Source: Dyella terrae
Lineage (GTDB): Bacteria; Pseudomonadota; Gammaproteobacteria; Xanthomonadales; Rhodanobacteraceae
Direction: 5' to 3'
Assembly (NCBI RefSeq): GCF_022394535.1
Contig: NZ_CP089414.1
Span: forward strand, 5,022,001-5,086,000
Length of the DNA: 64,000 nucleotides
In this document: positions 18,016-27,811 of the stretch, in pieces
How positions within the stretch are numbered: the first letter of the stretch is position 1
How the letters are laid out: each line of letters starts with the position of its first letter
The notes under the pieces: generated by a model
Told to the model about the DNA's origin: nothing
Database searches by the model: none
The model's input: the letters and a program-made list of their open reading frames with translations, nothing else
Program-made: the position numbers and the translations under genes

Positions 18016-18339
18016 TTAGCGCTCGAGCAGGCCCAGCTTATCGGGCTTGTTTTCCCATTCCTTGGCGTCGGCCAGGGCATCCTTGCGCTCGGTGATCACG
18101 GGCCAGCCCTTGGCCAGTTCCGCGTTCAGCACCACAAACGATTCCTGGCCCGCGGGGACGTCGTCCTCGGGATAGATCGCATTGATCGGGCACTCGGGCT
18201 CGCAGAGAGTACAGTCGATGCACTCGTCCGGATCGATGACAAGGAAGTTGGGACCTTCGTGGAAGGCGTCGACGGGACAAACTTCGACGCAATCGGTGTA
18301 TTTGCACTTGATGCAGTTGTCGGTAACGACAAAAGTCAT
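18016..18339 (-). CDS. fdxA: Seven-iron ferredoxin FdxA
   Basis: The 107-residue ferredoxin has [18 protein letters not shown] and [16 protein letters not shown], the two cysteine clusters for [3Fe-4S] and [4Fe-4S] centres. The C-terminal extension [13 protein letters not shown] is typical of the Azotobacter-type FdxA. It is a soluble electron carrier; the partner is unknown. The gene is 50 bp downstream of the tRNA-Glu gene on the same strand and could share its transcript. Confidence 0.95.
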   Translation of the reverse strand: MTFVVTDNCIKCKYTDCVEVCPVDAFHEGPNFLVIDPDECIDCTLCEPECPINAIYPEDDVPAGQESFVVLNAELAKGWPVITERKDALADAKEWENKPDKLGLLER

Positions 18340-18389
18340 GCTGTCGCGCGCCTGTTGGTGGAAGGACGCGGCCCGTGCCAGGCCGGAAG

Positions 18390-18465
18390 TGGCGCTCCCT
18401 ACGAGGTTCGAACTCGTGTTCCCGCCTTGAGAGGGCGGTGTCCTAGGCCACTAGACGAAGGGAGC
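18390..18465 (-). tRNA. tRNA-Glu (anticodon CTC)
   Basis: A 76-nt cloverleaf is read on the minus strand: acceptor stem GCTCCCT/AGGGAGC, anticodon stem CCGCC/GGCGG with loop CTCTCAA, T-arm ACGAG-TTCGAAC-CTCGT, discriminator G and an encoded CCA. The sequence closely follows E. coli tRNA-Glu apart from the anticodon CTC. Confidence 0.95.
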
Positions 18466-18540
18466 GAAATGCACCGGAGCGCGCTAGTATAGCGGAATTG
18501 TCTCGCCCAGCAATGCCCCGGAGGGGCCGGAATTGATAGG

Positions 18541-20019
18541 GTGGAACGACCGTCGGCTCTCTGGGGCAGATGGATATGCATGTGGATGCGGCGGAACGAT
18601 GCCGCGAATGATCGCTTTGAATGGCGCACTGCGCCTGCAAGCAAGGATCCAAACCGCTTGAATCACGACGCAAGGACCAACGCCACGCCTGCATTGCGCA
18701 TCATTCCGCGCGAGCAGCACGTGATTTCGCGCAAGAACATCAGCAAGGCAGCACTGCGCGTGCTCTACCGCCTTAATGAGGCAGGCTATCAGGCCTATCT
18801 CGTGGGGGGCGCCGTGCGCGATCTCCTGTTGGGCGGGCATCCCAAGGATTTCGACGTGGCCACCAGCGCCACGCCGGACGAGGTCAAGAAACTCTTCCGC
18901 AACTGTCGCCTGATCGGACGCCGCTTCCGTCTGGCCCATGTGGTGTATGGGCCGGAGATTATCGAGGTGGCGACGTTCCGCGGCACCGGCGAGGAAGAGG
19001 GCGAGGGTGACCGCCATATCGTAGACGGCCGCATCGTGCGCGATAACGTGTGGGGCACGATTGAAGAAGACGCGTTGCGTCGCGACTTCCGCGTCAACGC
19101 GCTTTACTACGACATCAGCGACTTCTCGGTGCGCGATTACGTGGGCGGCATGCAGGACGTGCAAGACCGCGTGTTGCATCTGATCGGCGATCCGGCCACC
19201 CGTTACCGCGAAGACCCGGTGCGCATGCTGCGCGCCGTTCGTCTCGCCGCCAAGCTCGATTTCCGCATCGATACTGCGGCGGCCGCGCCGTTCGCCGAGT
19301 TGGGCCCGCTGCTGGCCGATGCCGCGCCGGCGCGGCTGTTTGACGAATCGCTGAAGATGTTCCTTTCCGGCCACGGCCTCAAGAGCTTCCGCATGCTCGA
19401 ACAGACGGGCCTGCTGAAGTTCATGTTCCCAGCCACGGCGCGCGCGCTCAAGCGCGGTGACGAGGCGCTGCGCGCACTGGTCGAACAGGGGCTGGCCAAC
19501 ACTGATGCCCGCGTGGCCGAAGGCAAGTCGGTGACGCCGGCCTTCCTGTTCGCCGTGCTGCTGTGGGGCGAAGTGCGCGATTTGGCCCACACCTGGATGA
19601 CCAAGGATATGGAGCCAGTGGCCGCGTGGGAGCGTGCCGCGACGCACGTCATCGCTGAGCAGTGCCAGCGCGTGGCCATTCCACGCCGTTTTACGCTCAC
19701 CATGGAAGAAATCTGGGGCATGCAGCCGCGCTTCGAGCAAGTGCAGCGCAAACGTGTGTTCCGCCTGATGACTCATCCTCGCTTCCGCGCTGCGTTCGAT
19801 TTCCTGCTGTTGCGCGCGGCCGAATCGCCGGCGGTCCGGCAGTTGGGTGAATGGTGGGATCACGCCCAGCAGTTGCCGCCCGAAACGCTGGCGGCGGCTT
19901 TGGCGTCGGGTGGTGCCTCGGGTGGAGCGATTGAGAGCAACACCCCTGCGCCCAAGCCGCGCAAGCGGCGCAGGCGCAAACCGACCTCGAAGTCGGGTGG
20001 GAAATCGGATCAGGCGTGA
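18541..20019 (+). CDS. pcnB: Poly(A) polymerase I
   Basis: PcnB adds 3' poly(A) tails that promote RNA decay. The nucleotidyltransferase domain has IPREQHVISRKNIS, YLVGGAVRDLLLGGHPKDFDVATSA with the DxD metal pair, RRDFRVNALYYD and RYREDPVRMLRAVRLAAKL. Arg/Lys-rich PRKRRRRKP ends the protein, typical of PcnB rather than CCA-adding enzymes. The start is uncertain: GTG at 18541 (492 aa) or ATG at 18580/18586; conserved sequence only starts near residue 52. The stop overlaps folK by 4 bp. Confidence 0.93.
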   Translation: MERPSALWGRWICMWMRRNDAANDRFEWRTAPASKDPNRLNHDARTNATPALRIIPREQHVISRKNISKAALRVLYRLNEAGYQAYLVGGAVRDLLLGGHPKDFDVATSATPDEVKKLFRNCRLIGRRFRLAHVVYGPEIIEVATFRGTGEEEGEGDRHIVDGRIVRDNVWGTIEEDALRRDFRVNALYYDISDFSVRDYVGGMQDVQDRVLHLIGDPATRYREDPVRMLRAVRLAAKLDFRIDTAAAAPFAELGPLLADAAPARLFDESLKMFLSGHGLKSFRMLEQTGLLKFMFPATARALKRGDEALRALVEQGLANTDARVAEGKSVTPAFLFAVLLWGEVRDLAHTWMTKDMEPVAAWERAATHVIAEQCQRVAIPRRFTLTMEEIWGMQPRFEQVQRKRVFRLMTHPRFRAAFDFLLLRAAESPAVRQLGEWWDHAQQLPPETLAAALASGGASGGAIESNTPAPKPRKRRRRKPTSKSGGKSDQA

Positions 20020-20498
20020 CCAAAGGATTCGTTGCGCTGGGCAGTAATCTCGGCGATGCGCGTGGCCAGGTGCTGAGTGCGTTGGACGCGCTGGCCCGCC
20101 TGCCGCAAACCCGGCTGCTCGGGCGTTCCTCCTTCTACGTAACGCCGCCGTGGGGCGTACTGGATCAGCCGGACTTCATCAACGCGGTGGCGCACATCGA
20201 TACAGCGTTGTCGCCGCATGATTTGCTCGACGCCTTGCTGGACATCGAGCGTGCTGCCGGGCGCGTGCGTGACGGTGAGCGCTGGGGGCCGCGCACGCTC
20301 GACCTGGACGTGCTGTATCTGGATGGTGTGGCGATATCCGATGAGCGACTCACGTTACCGCACCCCCGCATAGCCGATCGAGCCTTTGTGCTGCTGCCGC
20401 TCCATGACCTGGCGCCGGACCTTGTGTTGCCGGGTCAAGGGCGTGTGGCCGACCTGCTTACCCATGTCGATACCGCTGGTTGCGAGCGCCTGCCTTGA
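20016..20498 (+). CDS. folK: 2-amino-4-hydroxy-6-hydroxymethyldihydropteridine diphosphokinase
   Basis: The 160-residue HPPK transfers pyrophosphate from ATP to the pterin in folate synthesis. It shows FVALGSNLGDA, SSFYVTPPWGVLDQPDFINAV and the signature RWGPRTLDLDVLYLDG with the metal-binding Asp pair, then LPHPRIADRAFVLLPL. The GTG start overlaps the pcnB stop (GTGA), the pcnB-folK order known from E. coli. Confidence 0.96.
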   Translation: MTKGFVALGSNLGDARGQVLSALDALARLPQTRLLGRSSFYVTPPWGVLDQPDFINAVAHIDTALSPHDLLDALLDIERAAGRVRDGERWGPRTLDLDVLYLDGVAISDERLTLPHPRIADRAFVLLPLHDLAPDLVLPGQGRVADLLTHVDTAGCERLP

Positions 20499-20554
20499 GC
20501 CATTCACGTCCCACGCGGGATAATCCACGTCTACTTCCGTTCTAGGAAATCATC

Positions 20555-21385
20555 GTGTACGCGCAAAAAGCGAACGCACCCACGCGCAAGCCAGTCACCG
20601 TGCCGGCGCTGCGTGCGATGAAGGCGGAAGGCCGTCGCATCGTTATGCTGACCTGTTATGACGCGAGCTTCGCGGCGCAGTTGGAAATGGCCGGTATCGA
20701 CGTGGCCTTGGTAGGCGACTCGCTGGGCATGGTGATCCAGGGGCACAAAAGCACTTTGCCGGTCACGTTGGATCACATGGTCTATCACACCGGCATCGTG
20801 GCGCGCGGGCTCGACGCGACGCTGCTCATTGCCGACCTGCCTTTCATGGCCGATCGCGATGTTCCGCATGCGCTCGAAGCCGGCGCGCAGTTGGTGGGCG
20901 AGGGCGGCGCGGCGATGGTGAAGATCGAGGGTGCGTCGCCGCATATCCTGGAAGTCATCACGGCACTGGTCGAGCGAGCTATTCCCGTCTGCGCGCACCT
21001 GGGGCTTACCCCGCAATCCGTACATAAGTTCGGTGGGTTCCGTATTCAGGGGCGTGCGCAGGATGCCGCCGACCGGCTCGTTGAAGAAGCCAAAGCGGTG
21101 GAAGCTGCTGGCGCCGACTTGCTGGTACTGGAAGGCATTCCCACGGTCCTGGGCGAACGCATCACGCGGGCTGTCTCCATTCCGACCATTGGTATCGGTG
21201 CCGGTCCGCATTGTGACGGGCAGGTGCTAGTCATCCATGACATGCTGGGTGTCACGCCGGGTAAGCGACCGAAATTCAGCAAGGATTTCCTCGCAGGACG
21301 CGACTCTGTGGCTGCGGCGATCGCGGCCTATGCCGAGGACGTGCGCAGTGGCACCTTCCCGGCACCGGAACATTGCTTCGACTGA
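20555..21385 (+). CDS. panB: 3-methyl-2-oxobutanoate hydroxymethyltransferase
   Basis: The 276-residue TIM-barrel enzyme makes ketopantoate from ketoisovalerate and methylene-THF, the first committed pantothenate step. Motifs are [22 protein letters not shown] (Mg-binding Asp), HMVYHT and [20 protein letters not shown], and [24 protein letters not shown] start at 20555. panC starts 25 bp downstream and panD follows, forming a pan operon. Confidence 0.96.
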   Translation: MYAQKANAPTRKPVTVPALRAMKAEGRRIVMLTCYDASFAAQLEMAGIDVALVGDSLGMVIQGHKSTLPVTLDHMVYHTGIVARGLDATLLIADLPFMADRDVPHALEAGAQLVGEGGAAMVKIEGASPHILEVITALVERAIPVCAHLGLTPQSVHKFGGFRIQGRAQDAADRLVEEAKAVEAAGADLLVLEGIPTVLGERITRAVSIPTIGIGAGPHCDGQVLVIHDMLGVTPGKRPKFSKDFLAGRDSVAAAIAAYAEDVRSGTFPAPEHCFD

Positions 21386-21410
21386 AGCGACAGAGCAAAG
21401 CAGAACCGAT

Positions 21411-22256
21411 ATGCAAACAGTGCAAGATGCCGCGCAACTGCGCGCCGTCATCCGCGGCTGGCGCGGCCAGGGCCTTACCGTGGGCTTCGTGCCCACCATG
21501 GGCAATCTCCATGCCGGTCACCATTCGCTAATCAAGCTGGCCCGCGCCCGGGCAGAGCGCGTGGTCGCCAGCGTCTTCGTCAATCCGACGCAGTTCGGGC
21601 CGAACGAGGATTTTGAGCGCTACCCCCGTACCTTGGTGCAGGATCAGGTCGGCCTGGCCGAGCAGGATTGCGATCTGCTGTTCGCGCCGGAAGTCGCCAC
21701 GCTGTATCCATTCGGTTCCCAGAACAGCGTAAGCCTCCACGTGCCCCAGCTCACCGAGACGCTGGAAGGGGCTCATCGCCCCGGCCACTTCGACGGCGTC
21801 GCCACCGTGGTGTGCAAGCTGTTCAACCTGGTTCAGCCGGACCTGGCGGTGTTCGGTCAAAAGGATTTCCAGCAGCTCAAGGTCATCGAGCGCATGGTCC
21901 GCGACATGTCGCTGCCAGTGAAGATCATGGGCGCGGCCACCCTGCGTGCCGAAGACGGCTTGGCGCTCAGTTCGCGCAATCAGTACCTCACCCCTGACCA
22001 GCGCGCCCTGGCGCCTCAGATCTACGCCACCCTGCAGCAGATGCGAGAGCTCATCGCCAAGGGCCATGCGTGGCATGTGGTGGAGCAGGCTGCTGCGTCC
22101 AAGCTGGCGCGGGCGGGTTTCGAGCCGGACTACGCGGCCATTCGCCGCGCCGAAGACCTGGCCGAGCCAGGCGAAGGCGAGACCGACGGCCTGGTCGCCC
22201 TGATCGCAGCGCGGCTAGGCTCCACCCGGCTGATCGACAACTTGCCTTTCGACTGA
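21411..22256 (+). CDS. panC: Pantothenate synthetase
   Basis: The 281-residue enzyme joins pantoate and beta-alanine with ATP. The nucleotidyltransferase features are VPTMGNLHAGHHSLI (HIGH-like), VVASVFVNPTQFGPNEDFERYPR, VATVVCKLFNLVQPDLAVFGQKDFQQL and the KMSKS-like DGLALSSRNQYL. Start ATG at 21411; the reading frame extends further upstream into panB but without family sequence. It is the middle gene of panBCD. Confidence 0.97.
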   Translation: MQTVQDAAQLRAVIRGWRGQGLTVGFVPTMGNLHAGHHSLIKLARARAERVVASVFVNPTQFGPNEDFERYPRTLVQDQVGLAEQDCDLLFAPEVATLYPFGSQNSVSLHVPQLTETLEGAHRPGHFDGVATVVCKLFNLVQPDLAVFGQKDFQQLKVIERMVRDMSLPVKIMGAATLRAEDGLALSSRNQYLTPDQRALAPQIYATLQQMRELIAKGHAWHVVEQAAASKLARAGFEPDYAAIRRAEDLAEPGEGETDGLVALIAARLGSTRLIDNLPFD

Positions 22257-22356
22257 GCATCCCCATTTGTGGCTTGCCGGGACTGTTGTTGCGATGCGGC
22301 GCGTCCCGGCGGGATAATGGTGTGCTACGCGGACTGTACCTGCCGGAATTGAAGTC

Positions 22357-22743
22357 ATGAACCTGAACATGCTCAAGTGCAAGATTCACCGTGCCACGGT
22401 GACCCATGCCGAGCTCCACTACGAAGGCTCCATCGCCATCGACGGCCTGTTGCTCGATGCCTCTGGCATGCGCGAGTACGAACAGATCCATGCGTGGAAC
22501 ATCAACAACGGCAAGCGTTTCGTCACGTACGCGCTGCGTGCGGAGGAAGGCTCCGGCATCATCTCGGTGAACGGTAGCGCCGCGCATCGTGCACAGCCGG
22601 GTGACCTGATCATCATCGCTGCGTTTGCCCAGCTGTCCGAAGCGGAGCTGGAGCAGTTCCAGCCGACGCTGGTGTACGTGGACGCCAACAACGCGATTTC
22701 GCACACCAATCGCTCGATTCCGAAGCAGATGGCTGCCGCCTGA
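22357..22743 (+). CDS. panD: Aspartate 1-decarboxylase (pyruvoyl enzyme precursor)
   Basis: The 128-residue proenzyme self-cleaves between Gly24 and Ser25 in [13 protein letters not shown] to form the pyruvoyl cofactor, then makes beta-alanine from aspartate. [21 protein letters not shown] is the conserved C-terminal core. With panB and panC it completes both branches of pantothenate synthesis. It starts 100 bp after panC. Confidence 0.97.
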   Translation: MNLNMLKCKIHRATVTHAELHYEGSIAIDGLLLDASGMREYEQIHAWNINNGKRFVTYALRAEEGSGIISVNGSAAHRAQPGDLIIIAAFAQLSEAELEQFQPTLVYVDANNAISHTNRSIPKQMAAA

Positions 22744-22855
22744 AGCATGGGCTCCGCCTTCGGGCGGGGTGTAAGTGCGGTGCAACAAATCTGCTGGCGT
22801 GTGGCGCGGAAAGCTGCGTAAGATCGGGATCTCTCCAAGCCAAACATGAGATCCC

Positions 22856-24499
22856 ATGTCGCCCGAGCGCCGTCCGTCCTTCCTGGCAGAACACGTCGAC
22901 CGTCTGGCCGGCACGCATCTTCGCGAGCTGTTGAAGGACGCCGAGCGTGGCAAGCGACTGCGCCATCGTCTTGGCCCGATCCTGCTCGACCTCAGCCGAC
23001 AGAAGCTCGACCTCAAGGCGTTGAACGCCTTGGGTGCGCATGTCGAAGCCTCCGGTTGGCAGGCGGCCCGCGACGCTATGTTTGCGGGTGCACCCATCAA
23101 CACGTCCGAAAACCGCGCGGTGTTGCATACCGCGCTGCGTGCTAGCGGTTCGCAACTGCGGTCACCTGCGCCGCAAGATGCGCTCACGGAAATCGAGCAG
23201 ACCCTGCAGCGCATTGATGCGCTGGTGAAAGCCATGGAGCTTGGCGATGCCAGCGCCTTCGGCGTCGCTCCAGGCATCACTGATGTAGTGAATATCGGCA
23301 TCGGCGGCTCGGACCTCGGGCCGCGCCTGGCGGTGCGCGCATTGGCGCCGTATCACGTGCCGGGCCTGCGTAGCCACTTCCTTACCAATGTGGACGGCCA
23401 ATCGGCCTACGAGTTGATGCACCAGCTCGATCCGAAGCGCACGCTGGTTATCTTGGTGTCCAAGACGTTCACCACGCAGGAAACGCTGCTCAATGGCACT
23501 GTTTTGCGCGACTGGATCAGTCGTGCCTACGGCGGCGACAAGCCGGCTGTGTCCCGCCATTTCCTGGCGGTCAGCGCCAACGTCGCTGAGGCGGAAAAGT
23601 GGGGTGTGCCGGCCGCGCAGGTTTACCCCATGTGGGATTTCGTCGGCGGCCGTTTCTCGCTTTGGTCAGCGGTGGGGTTGTCGCTGGCGATTGCGATCGG
23701 CTCGTACAACTTCCACGAATTGCTGCGTGGCGCGGCATTGGTCGACGATCACTTCCGTTCTGCCGCGTGGTCAGAGAACCTGCCGGTGCTGCTCAGCCTG
23801 GTGGAGTACTGGAACCGTAACGCTCAGGGGCGCGGCAGCCGCGCCGTGGTGCCGTACGCGGATCTGCTGACCGACCTTACGTCCTACCTCCAGCAATTGG
23901 AGATGGAAAGTCTGGGCAAACAGGTCACGCCGCAGGGGCAGCACGTGACGCAGTCCACCTCGGCGGTAGTGTGGGGCAGCGTGGGAACCAATGCACAGCA
24001 TGCCTACTTCCAGTCGTTGCACCAGGGCACGGATGTCGTGCCGCTCGAGTTCATCGGTGTTGTAAAGCCCGCGCACGATCTCAACGCCAACCACGAGGCT
24101 TTGTTGTCGAACCTGCTCGCGCAGGCAGCGGCGTTGGCGCTAGGCAAAACGCTCGACGAAGCACTGGCCGAAGCGACATCCGGTACAGAAGAAGAGCGTC
24201 GTGTGCTTGCAGCCCAACGCACCTTCCCGGGCGACCGCCCGAGCACCGTGATGCTGCTGGATGCGTTGACGCCCGAAAGCCTAGGTGCATTGATCGCTTT
24301 GTACGAACACAAGGTGTTCATGCTCGGCCATCTGTGGGGCATCAACGCGTTCGATCAGTGGGGTGTGGAGCTCGGCAAGGCAATCGCGCGACAGATTCTT
24401 CCCGCATTGGGCGAAGACGGTGCCAAGCACGCAGGCGCCTTTGATTCGGCAACGCAGGCGTTGATCGAAGCGATCCACGAGCGCCGTACCGCTCAATAA
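22856..24499 (+). CDS. pgi: Glucose-6-phosphate isomerase
   Basis: The 547-residue full-length enzyme interconverts glucose 6-phosphate and fructose 6-phosphate. SIS-fold signatures include NIGIGGSDLGPRLAVRAL, FLTNVDG, the phosphate loop SKTFTTQETL, WDFVGGRFSLWSAVGLS (PGI signature 1), GTNAQHAYFQSLHQGTD with the catalytic His, and the C-terminal INAFDQWGVELGKAIAR. It is convergent with queG across a hairpin. Confidence 0.97.
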   Translation: MSPERRPSFLAEHVDRLAGTHLRELLKDAERGKRLRHRLGPILLDLSRQKLDLKALNALGAHVEASGWQAARDAMFAGAPINTSENRAVLHTALRASGSQLRSPAPQDALTEIEQTLQRIDALVKAMELGDASAFGVAPGITDVVNIGIGGSDLGPRLAVRALAPYHVPGLRSHFLTNVDGQSAYELMHQLDPKRTLVILVSKTFTTQETLLNGTVLRDWISRAYGGDKPAVSRHFLAVSANVAEAEKWGVPAAQVYPMWDFVGGRFSLWSAVGLSLAIAIGSYNFHELLRGAALVDDHFRSAAWSENLPVLLSLVEYWNRNAQGRGSRAVVPYADLLTDLTSYLQQLEMESLGKQVTPQGQHVTQSTSAVVWGSVGTNAQHAYFQSLHQGTDVVPLEFIGVVKPAHDLNANHEALLSNLLAQAAALALGKTLDEALAEATSGTEEERRVLAAQRTFPGDRPSTVMLLDALTPESLGALIALYEHKVFMLGHLWGINAFDQWGVELGKAIARQILPALGEDGAKHAGAFDSATQALIEAIHERRTAQ

Positions 24500-24507
24500 C
24501 CGTCGTG

Positions 24508-24538
24508 CCGTGCGGGAGCCCTGTGTGCTCCCGCACGG
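24508..24538. terminator. Hairpin between convergent pgi and queG
   Basis: A perfect 12-bp inverted repeat (CCGTGCGGGAGC and its complement) with a 7-nt loop lies in the 41-bp gap. No T run follows on either strand, so its strength as a terminator is uncertain. Confidence 0.55.
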
Positions 24539-24540
24539 GG

Positions 24541-25611
24541 TTAGGCGGCCTGACGGGCGAGTGCCCAGGCCACGTGCTCGCGCACGACGTCCGAAGGATG
24601 ATCGGCACGTGCAAGCAGCGCCTGTCGCACGTCTTCCGAATGCGGGGCATTGCCGAGGGCGACGGCGATGTTGCGCAGCCATCCTTCGTAACCCGTGCGA
24701 CGGATCGCCATGCCTTCCGTCCGCTGCAGGAATTCTTGTTCGCTCCAGCCAAACAGTTCCACCAGCTTCGCGCCGTCCAGGCGATGGCGCGGTGCGAAAT
24801 CCGGCTCTGTCGCGTCCTGCGCAAATTTGTTCCACGGACAGATCAGCTGGCAGTCGTCGCAACCGAAGATACGGTTGCCCATCGGTTCGCGTAGTTCTTC
24901 CGGAATACTTCCGCGCAATTCGATGGTGAGATACGAGATGCAGCGCCGCGCATCGAGCTTGTACGGAGCCACGATGGCCTGCGTTGGACAAATGTCGATA
25001 CAGCGTCGGCAGCTTCCGCAATGCGCGCTGGCCGGCGCATCAAGGGGGAGCGGCAGATCCGTATAGAGCTCGCCAAGGAAGAAATATGAGCCGGCGCTGC
25101 GATTGATCAGCACGGTGTGCTTGCCGATCCATCCGAGCCCGGCATTGCGTGCCAGTGCCTTTTCGAGCACTGGTGCCGAGTCGACGAACGCGCGATAGCC
25201 GAAGTCGCCGATGGCACCGTGGATGCGTTCGGCCAGTTTCTGCAACCGGTTGCGCATCAGCTTGTGATAGTCGCGGCCCAGCGCGTAACGCGCAACGTAA
25301 CCAGCCTCGGCATCGTGCAGTACGTTCCATGCGTTACGCGTGCCGGGTGGGATGTAATCCATGCGTACGGAGATCACACGCAATGTGCCCGGCTCCAGTT
25401 CGGCCGGGCGGCTGCGCTTGTCGCCATGGCGGGCCATGTATTCCATCTCGCCGTGATGGCCATCGTCGAGCCAGCGCTTGAGATGCAACTCGTCCTCGCC
25501 CAGATCGGTGCCGGCGATCCCACAATCGGCAAAACCGAGCTCACCCGCCCAGCGCTTGATGTCGAGCGCGAGCGCAGCGTAGTCGGCAGATGGGGTGGAA
25601 ACGGAAGGCAT
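24541..25611 (-). CDS. queG: Epoxyqueuosine reductase
   Basis: Start MPSVSTPSADYAALAL at 25611 gives 356 residues. QueG performs the last step of queuosine tRNA modification using cobalamin and two [4Fe-4S] clusters. CGSCRRCIDICPTQA and, further on, CDDCQLICPWN supply the cluster cysteines. GDKRSRPAELEPG, GYVARYALGRDYHKLMRNRL and NAGLGWIGKHTVLI are family motifs. A HEAT-like C-terminus follows. It is divergent from nnr, as in the conserved queG-nnr-tsaE-amiC-mutL neighbourhood of gammaproteobacteria. Confidence 0.96.
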   Translation of the reverse strand: MPSVSTPSADYAALALDIKRWAGELGFADCGIAGTDLGEDELHLKRWLDDGHHGEMEYMARHGDKRSRPAELEPGTLRVISVRMDYIPPGTRNAWNVLHDAEAGYVARYALGRDYHKLMRNRLQKLAERIHGAIGDFGYRAFVDSAPVLEKALARNAGLGWIGKHTVLINRSAGSYFFLGELYTDLPLPLDAPASAHCGSCRRCIDICPTQAIVAPYKLDARRCISYLTIELRGSIPEELREPMGNRIFGCDDCQLICPWNKFAQDATEPDFAPRHRLDGAKLVELFGWSEQEFLQRTEGMAIRRTGYEGWLRNIAVALGNAPHSEDVRQALLARADHPSDVVREHVAWALARQAA

Positions 25612-25671
25612 GTGCGTATTGTAGGCGCTATGCGTGCCGGCCCCTTCTCGGGCATGCCTATAATTCCCGTC

Positions 25672-27157
25672 ATGACCGCCTCCATCCATCGTCATGAGCT
25701 CTACACCGTTGAACAGGTGCGGGCGCTCGACCGCCGCGCCATCGACGTGCTCGGCATTCCAGGCTATGAACTGATGCAGCGTGCCGCCGCTGCTGCCTTG
25801 GTCTGCCTGCGCCAGCACTGGCCGCACGCGCGCCGCATCGCGGTGTATTGCGGGCCGGGCAACAACGGCGGGGACGGTTTTTTGCTCGCCGCGCTCGCTC
25901 GCGAGGTCGGTATCCATGCGGATGTCTTCGCGTATGGCGAAAGCCGCGGTGAGGATGCCATTCGTGCGCGTCGCGAGTTCGAGCACGGCGGTGGTGCAGT
26001 GCACGCATGGCGGGAGGACCTCGAACTTCCGCTGGCCGAAGTGCACGTGGATGCGCTCTACGGCACTGGTCTGCAGCGCGCACTGACACCGGATGTAGCC
26101 GCGCTGGTGAACCGCATTCATGCCACGGGGGCACCCGTGCTTGCGCTCGATGTGCCATCTGGCGTGAACGCTGACACGGGCGATGTGCCCGGCGATGCCG
26201 TGCAGGCGAGCGTCACCGTGACGTTTATCGCCGCCAAGCGTGGCCTCTGCACCGGGCTCGCACCGGGTTATGTGGGGAGCGTGCAATGGGAATCGCTGGG
26301 TTTGCCCGACACGCTGTGGCAGGGGGCTGAGGCGGATGCCGAACTCATGCAGCCCTGGACCCTGCCGCCGCGTCCGCGTCAGGCGCACAAGGGCAACAAC
26401 GGACATGTGCTGGCGATCGGCGGCGATCACGGCACGGCCGGTGCGATCCGGTTGTGCGGTGAAGCGGCGTTACGCGGCGGTGCGGGACTGGTCAGCGTGG
26501 CCACGCGTGCCGAACATCTGATCGCGCTCAACAGCGCCCGGCCCGAACTGATGGCGCACGACGTCAACGGCCCGCAGGCACTGGAAGCTTTGCTGCCGCG
26601 CGCCACCGTGCTGGCAGTGGGGCCGGGGCTGGGGCAGGGTGCCTGGGGTCATGCCTTGTGGCTGACCGCGCTGGAGGCCGGCCTGCCGCTGGTGCTGGAT
26701 GCCGATGGCTTGAACTTGCTGGCGCACGAGCCGCGCGAATTGCCCGGCACAGCTGTGATTACGCCCCATCCGGGAGAAGCGGCACGCCTGCTGGGTTGCG
26801 ATACCGCGGATGTCGGCAAGGACCGTTTTGCGGCCGTGCGCGAGCTGGCTCGTCGCTATCGTGTGGTGGCAGTGCTCAAGGGGGGCCGGTAGCCTGGTGG
26901 CCGATCCCGCAGGCCGCGTGGCGGTATGTCCGTGGGGCAACCCGGGCATGGCCACGGGTGGCATGGGCGATCTGCTGACCGGCATCATTGCCGCGCTGAT
27001 CGCACAGGGCTGCGATGCCTGGCAGGCGGCCTGCCTTGGCGTGGCGCTCCATGCCCGGGCCGGGGATCTCGCCGCGCGGCAAGGTGGCGAGCGCGGTCTG
27101 ATGGCTAGCGATCTGCTGGAGCCTCTACGGCGGCTGCTCAATGGACAGGAAGCATGA
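25672..27157 (+). pseudogene. nnr: Bifunctional NAD(P)HX epimerase/dehydratase, interrupted by a one-base frameshift
   Basis: The fused repair enzyme epimerises and dehydrates damaged NAD(P)H hydrates. The N-terminal epimerase half has YTVEQVRALDR, GPGNNGGDGFLLA and LDVPSGVNADTG. The C-terminal dehydratase half has KGNNGHVLAIGGD, VGPGLGQ and TPHPGEAARLLG. The frame ends at a TAG (26890-26892) after VLKGGR, but the missing tail (SLVADPAGRVAVCPWGNPGMATGGMGDLLTG, written here only to its start motif GMATGGMGDLL) continues one base further along up to 27157. The cause is a run of six Gs at 26880-26885; with five the protein would read KGAGSLV through to a normal end. Either a sequencing error, a phase-variable tract or a real lesion. 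Without its C-terminus the dehydratase would be inactive. Confidence 0.9.
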
Positions 27158-27612
27158 CGGATCCAACCTGGAATCTACCCGACGAGGCGGCCACCGCCGA
27201 GCTAGCCACCCGCATGGCCGGTGCCCTGGACGGTGGACTGGTGGTCTATCTGCACGGCGACTTGGGCGCCGGCAAGACGAGCTTTGCCCGCGCCCTGCTC
27301 CGGGCGCTGGGTGTGGGGGAGCGGGTCAAAAGCCCAACCTACAGTCTGGTCGAGTCCTATCGTGCCAACGGGCGCGCCGCGTGGCACCTGGACCTTTATC
27401 GCATCGCTGATCCGGGGGAGTTGGAGTGGCTGGGGCTGGACGCCTTGTCCGACCCGGCCGCCCTTGTCCTGGTCGAATGGCCGGAGCGTGGCGCTGGGGC
27501 GCTTCCTGCGCCCGACCTGATCGTGCATCTGGGTTATGCGGGCACCGGGCGCAAAGCCCGAATGGAAGTGCGCACAGAGCGTGGCGCGGCCATCACCTCA
27601 CACCTGGGCTGA
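27154..27612 (+). CDS. tsaE: tRNA threonylcarbamoyladenosine biosynthesis ATPase TsaE
   Basis: The 152-residue P-loop protein supports TsaBD in t6A37 formation. Walker A is HGDLGAGKTSFARALL, the switch-like region is VKSPTYSLVESY, and HLDLYRIADPGELEWLGLD and LVEWPERG follow the TsaE pattern. Its ATG overlaps the last 4 bp of the frame-restored nnr, which supports the view that the nnr C-terminus is still the intended reading frame. Confidence 0.96.
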   Translation: MTDPTWNLPDEAATAELATRMAGALDGGLVVYLHGDLGAGKTSFARALLRALGVGERVKSPTYSLVESYRANGRAAWHLDLYRIADPGELEWLGLDALSDPAALVLVEWPERGAGALPAPDLIVHLGYAGTGRKARMEVRTERGAAITSHLG

Positions 27613-27811
27613 ACTCGTGTTCGGCTGTCGATGCGCCTAAGTATCGGTACTTGCTGAGATTTTTGTCATGGCTTGAGCTGGCAGCTAAGCCTTCAGTTTG
27701 CGTGGCTTGCAGCCGATAGCTGGATGCCGACTGACGAAAGCTGTGCAGGTTATGGAAATTCAAGGGAAAACCTCTTGCAATCGTGAGGCCGCTGGGCTTC
27801 AATTCCGCTCC

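Noticed and set aside
26870..26900. Programmed ribosomal frameshifting in nnr
   Set aside because: No classic slippery heptamer for the needed shift, no downstream stimulatory structure noted, and the enzyme family is not known to use it.
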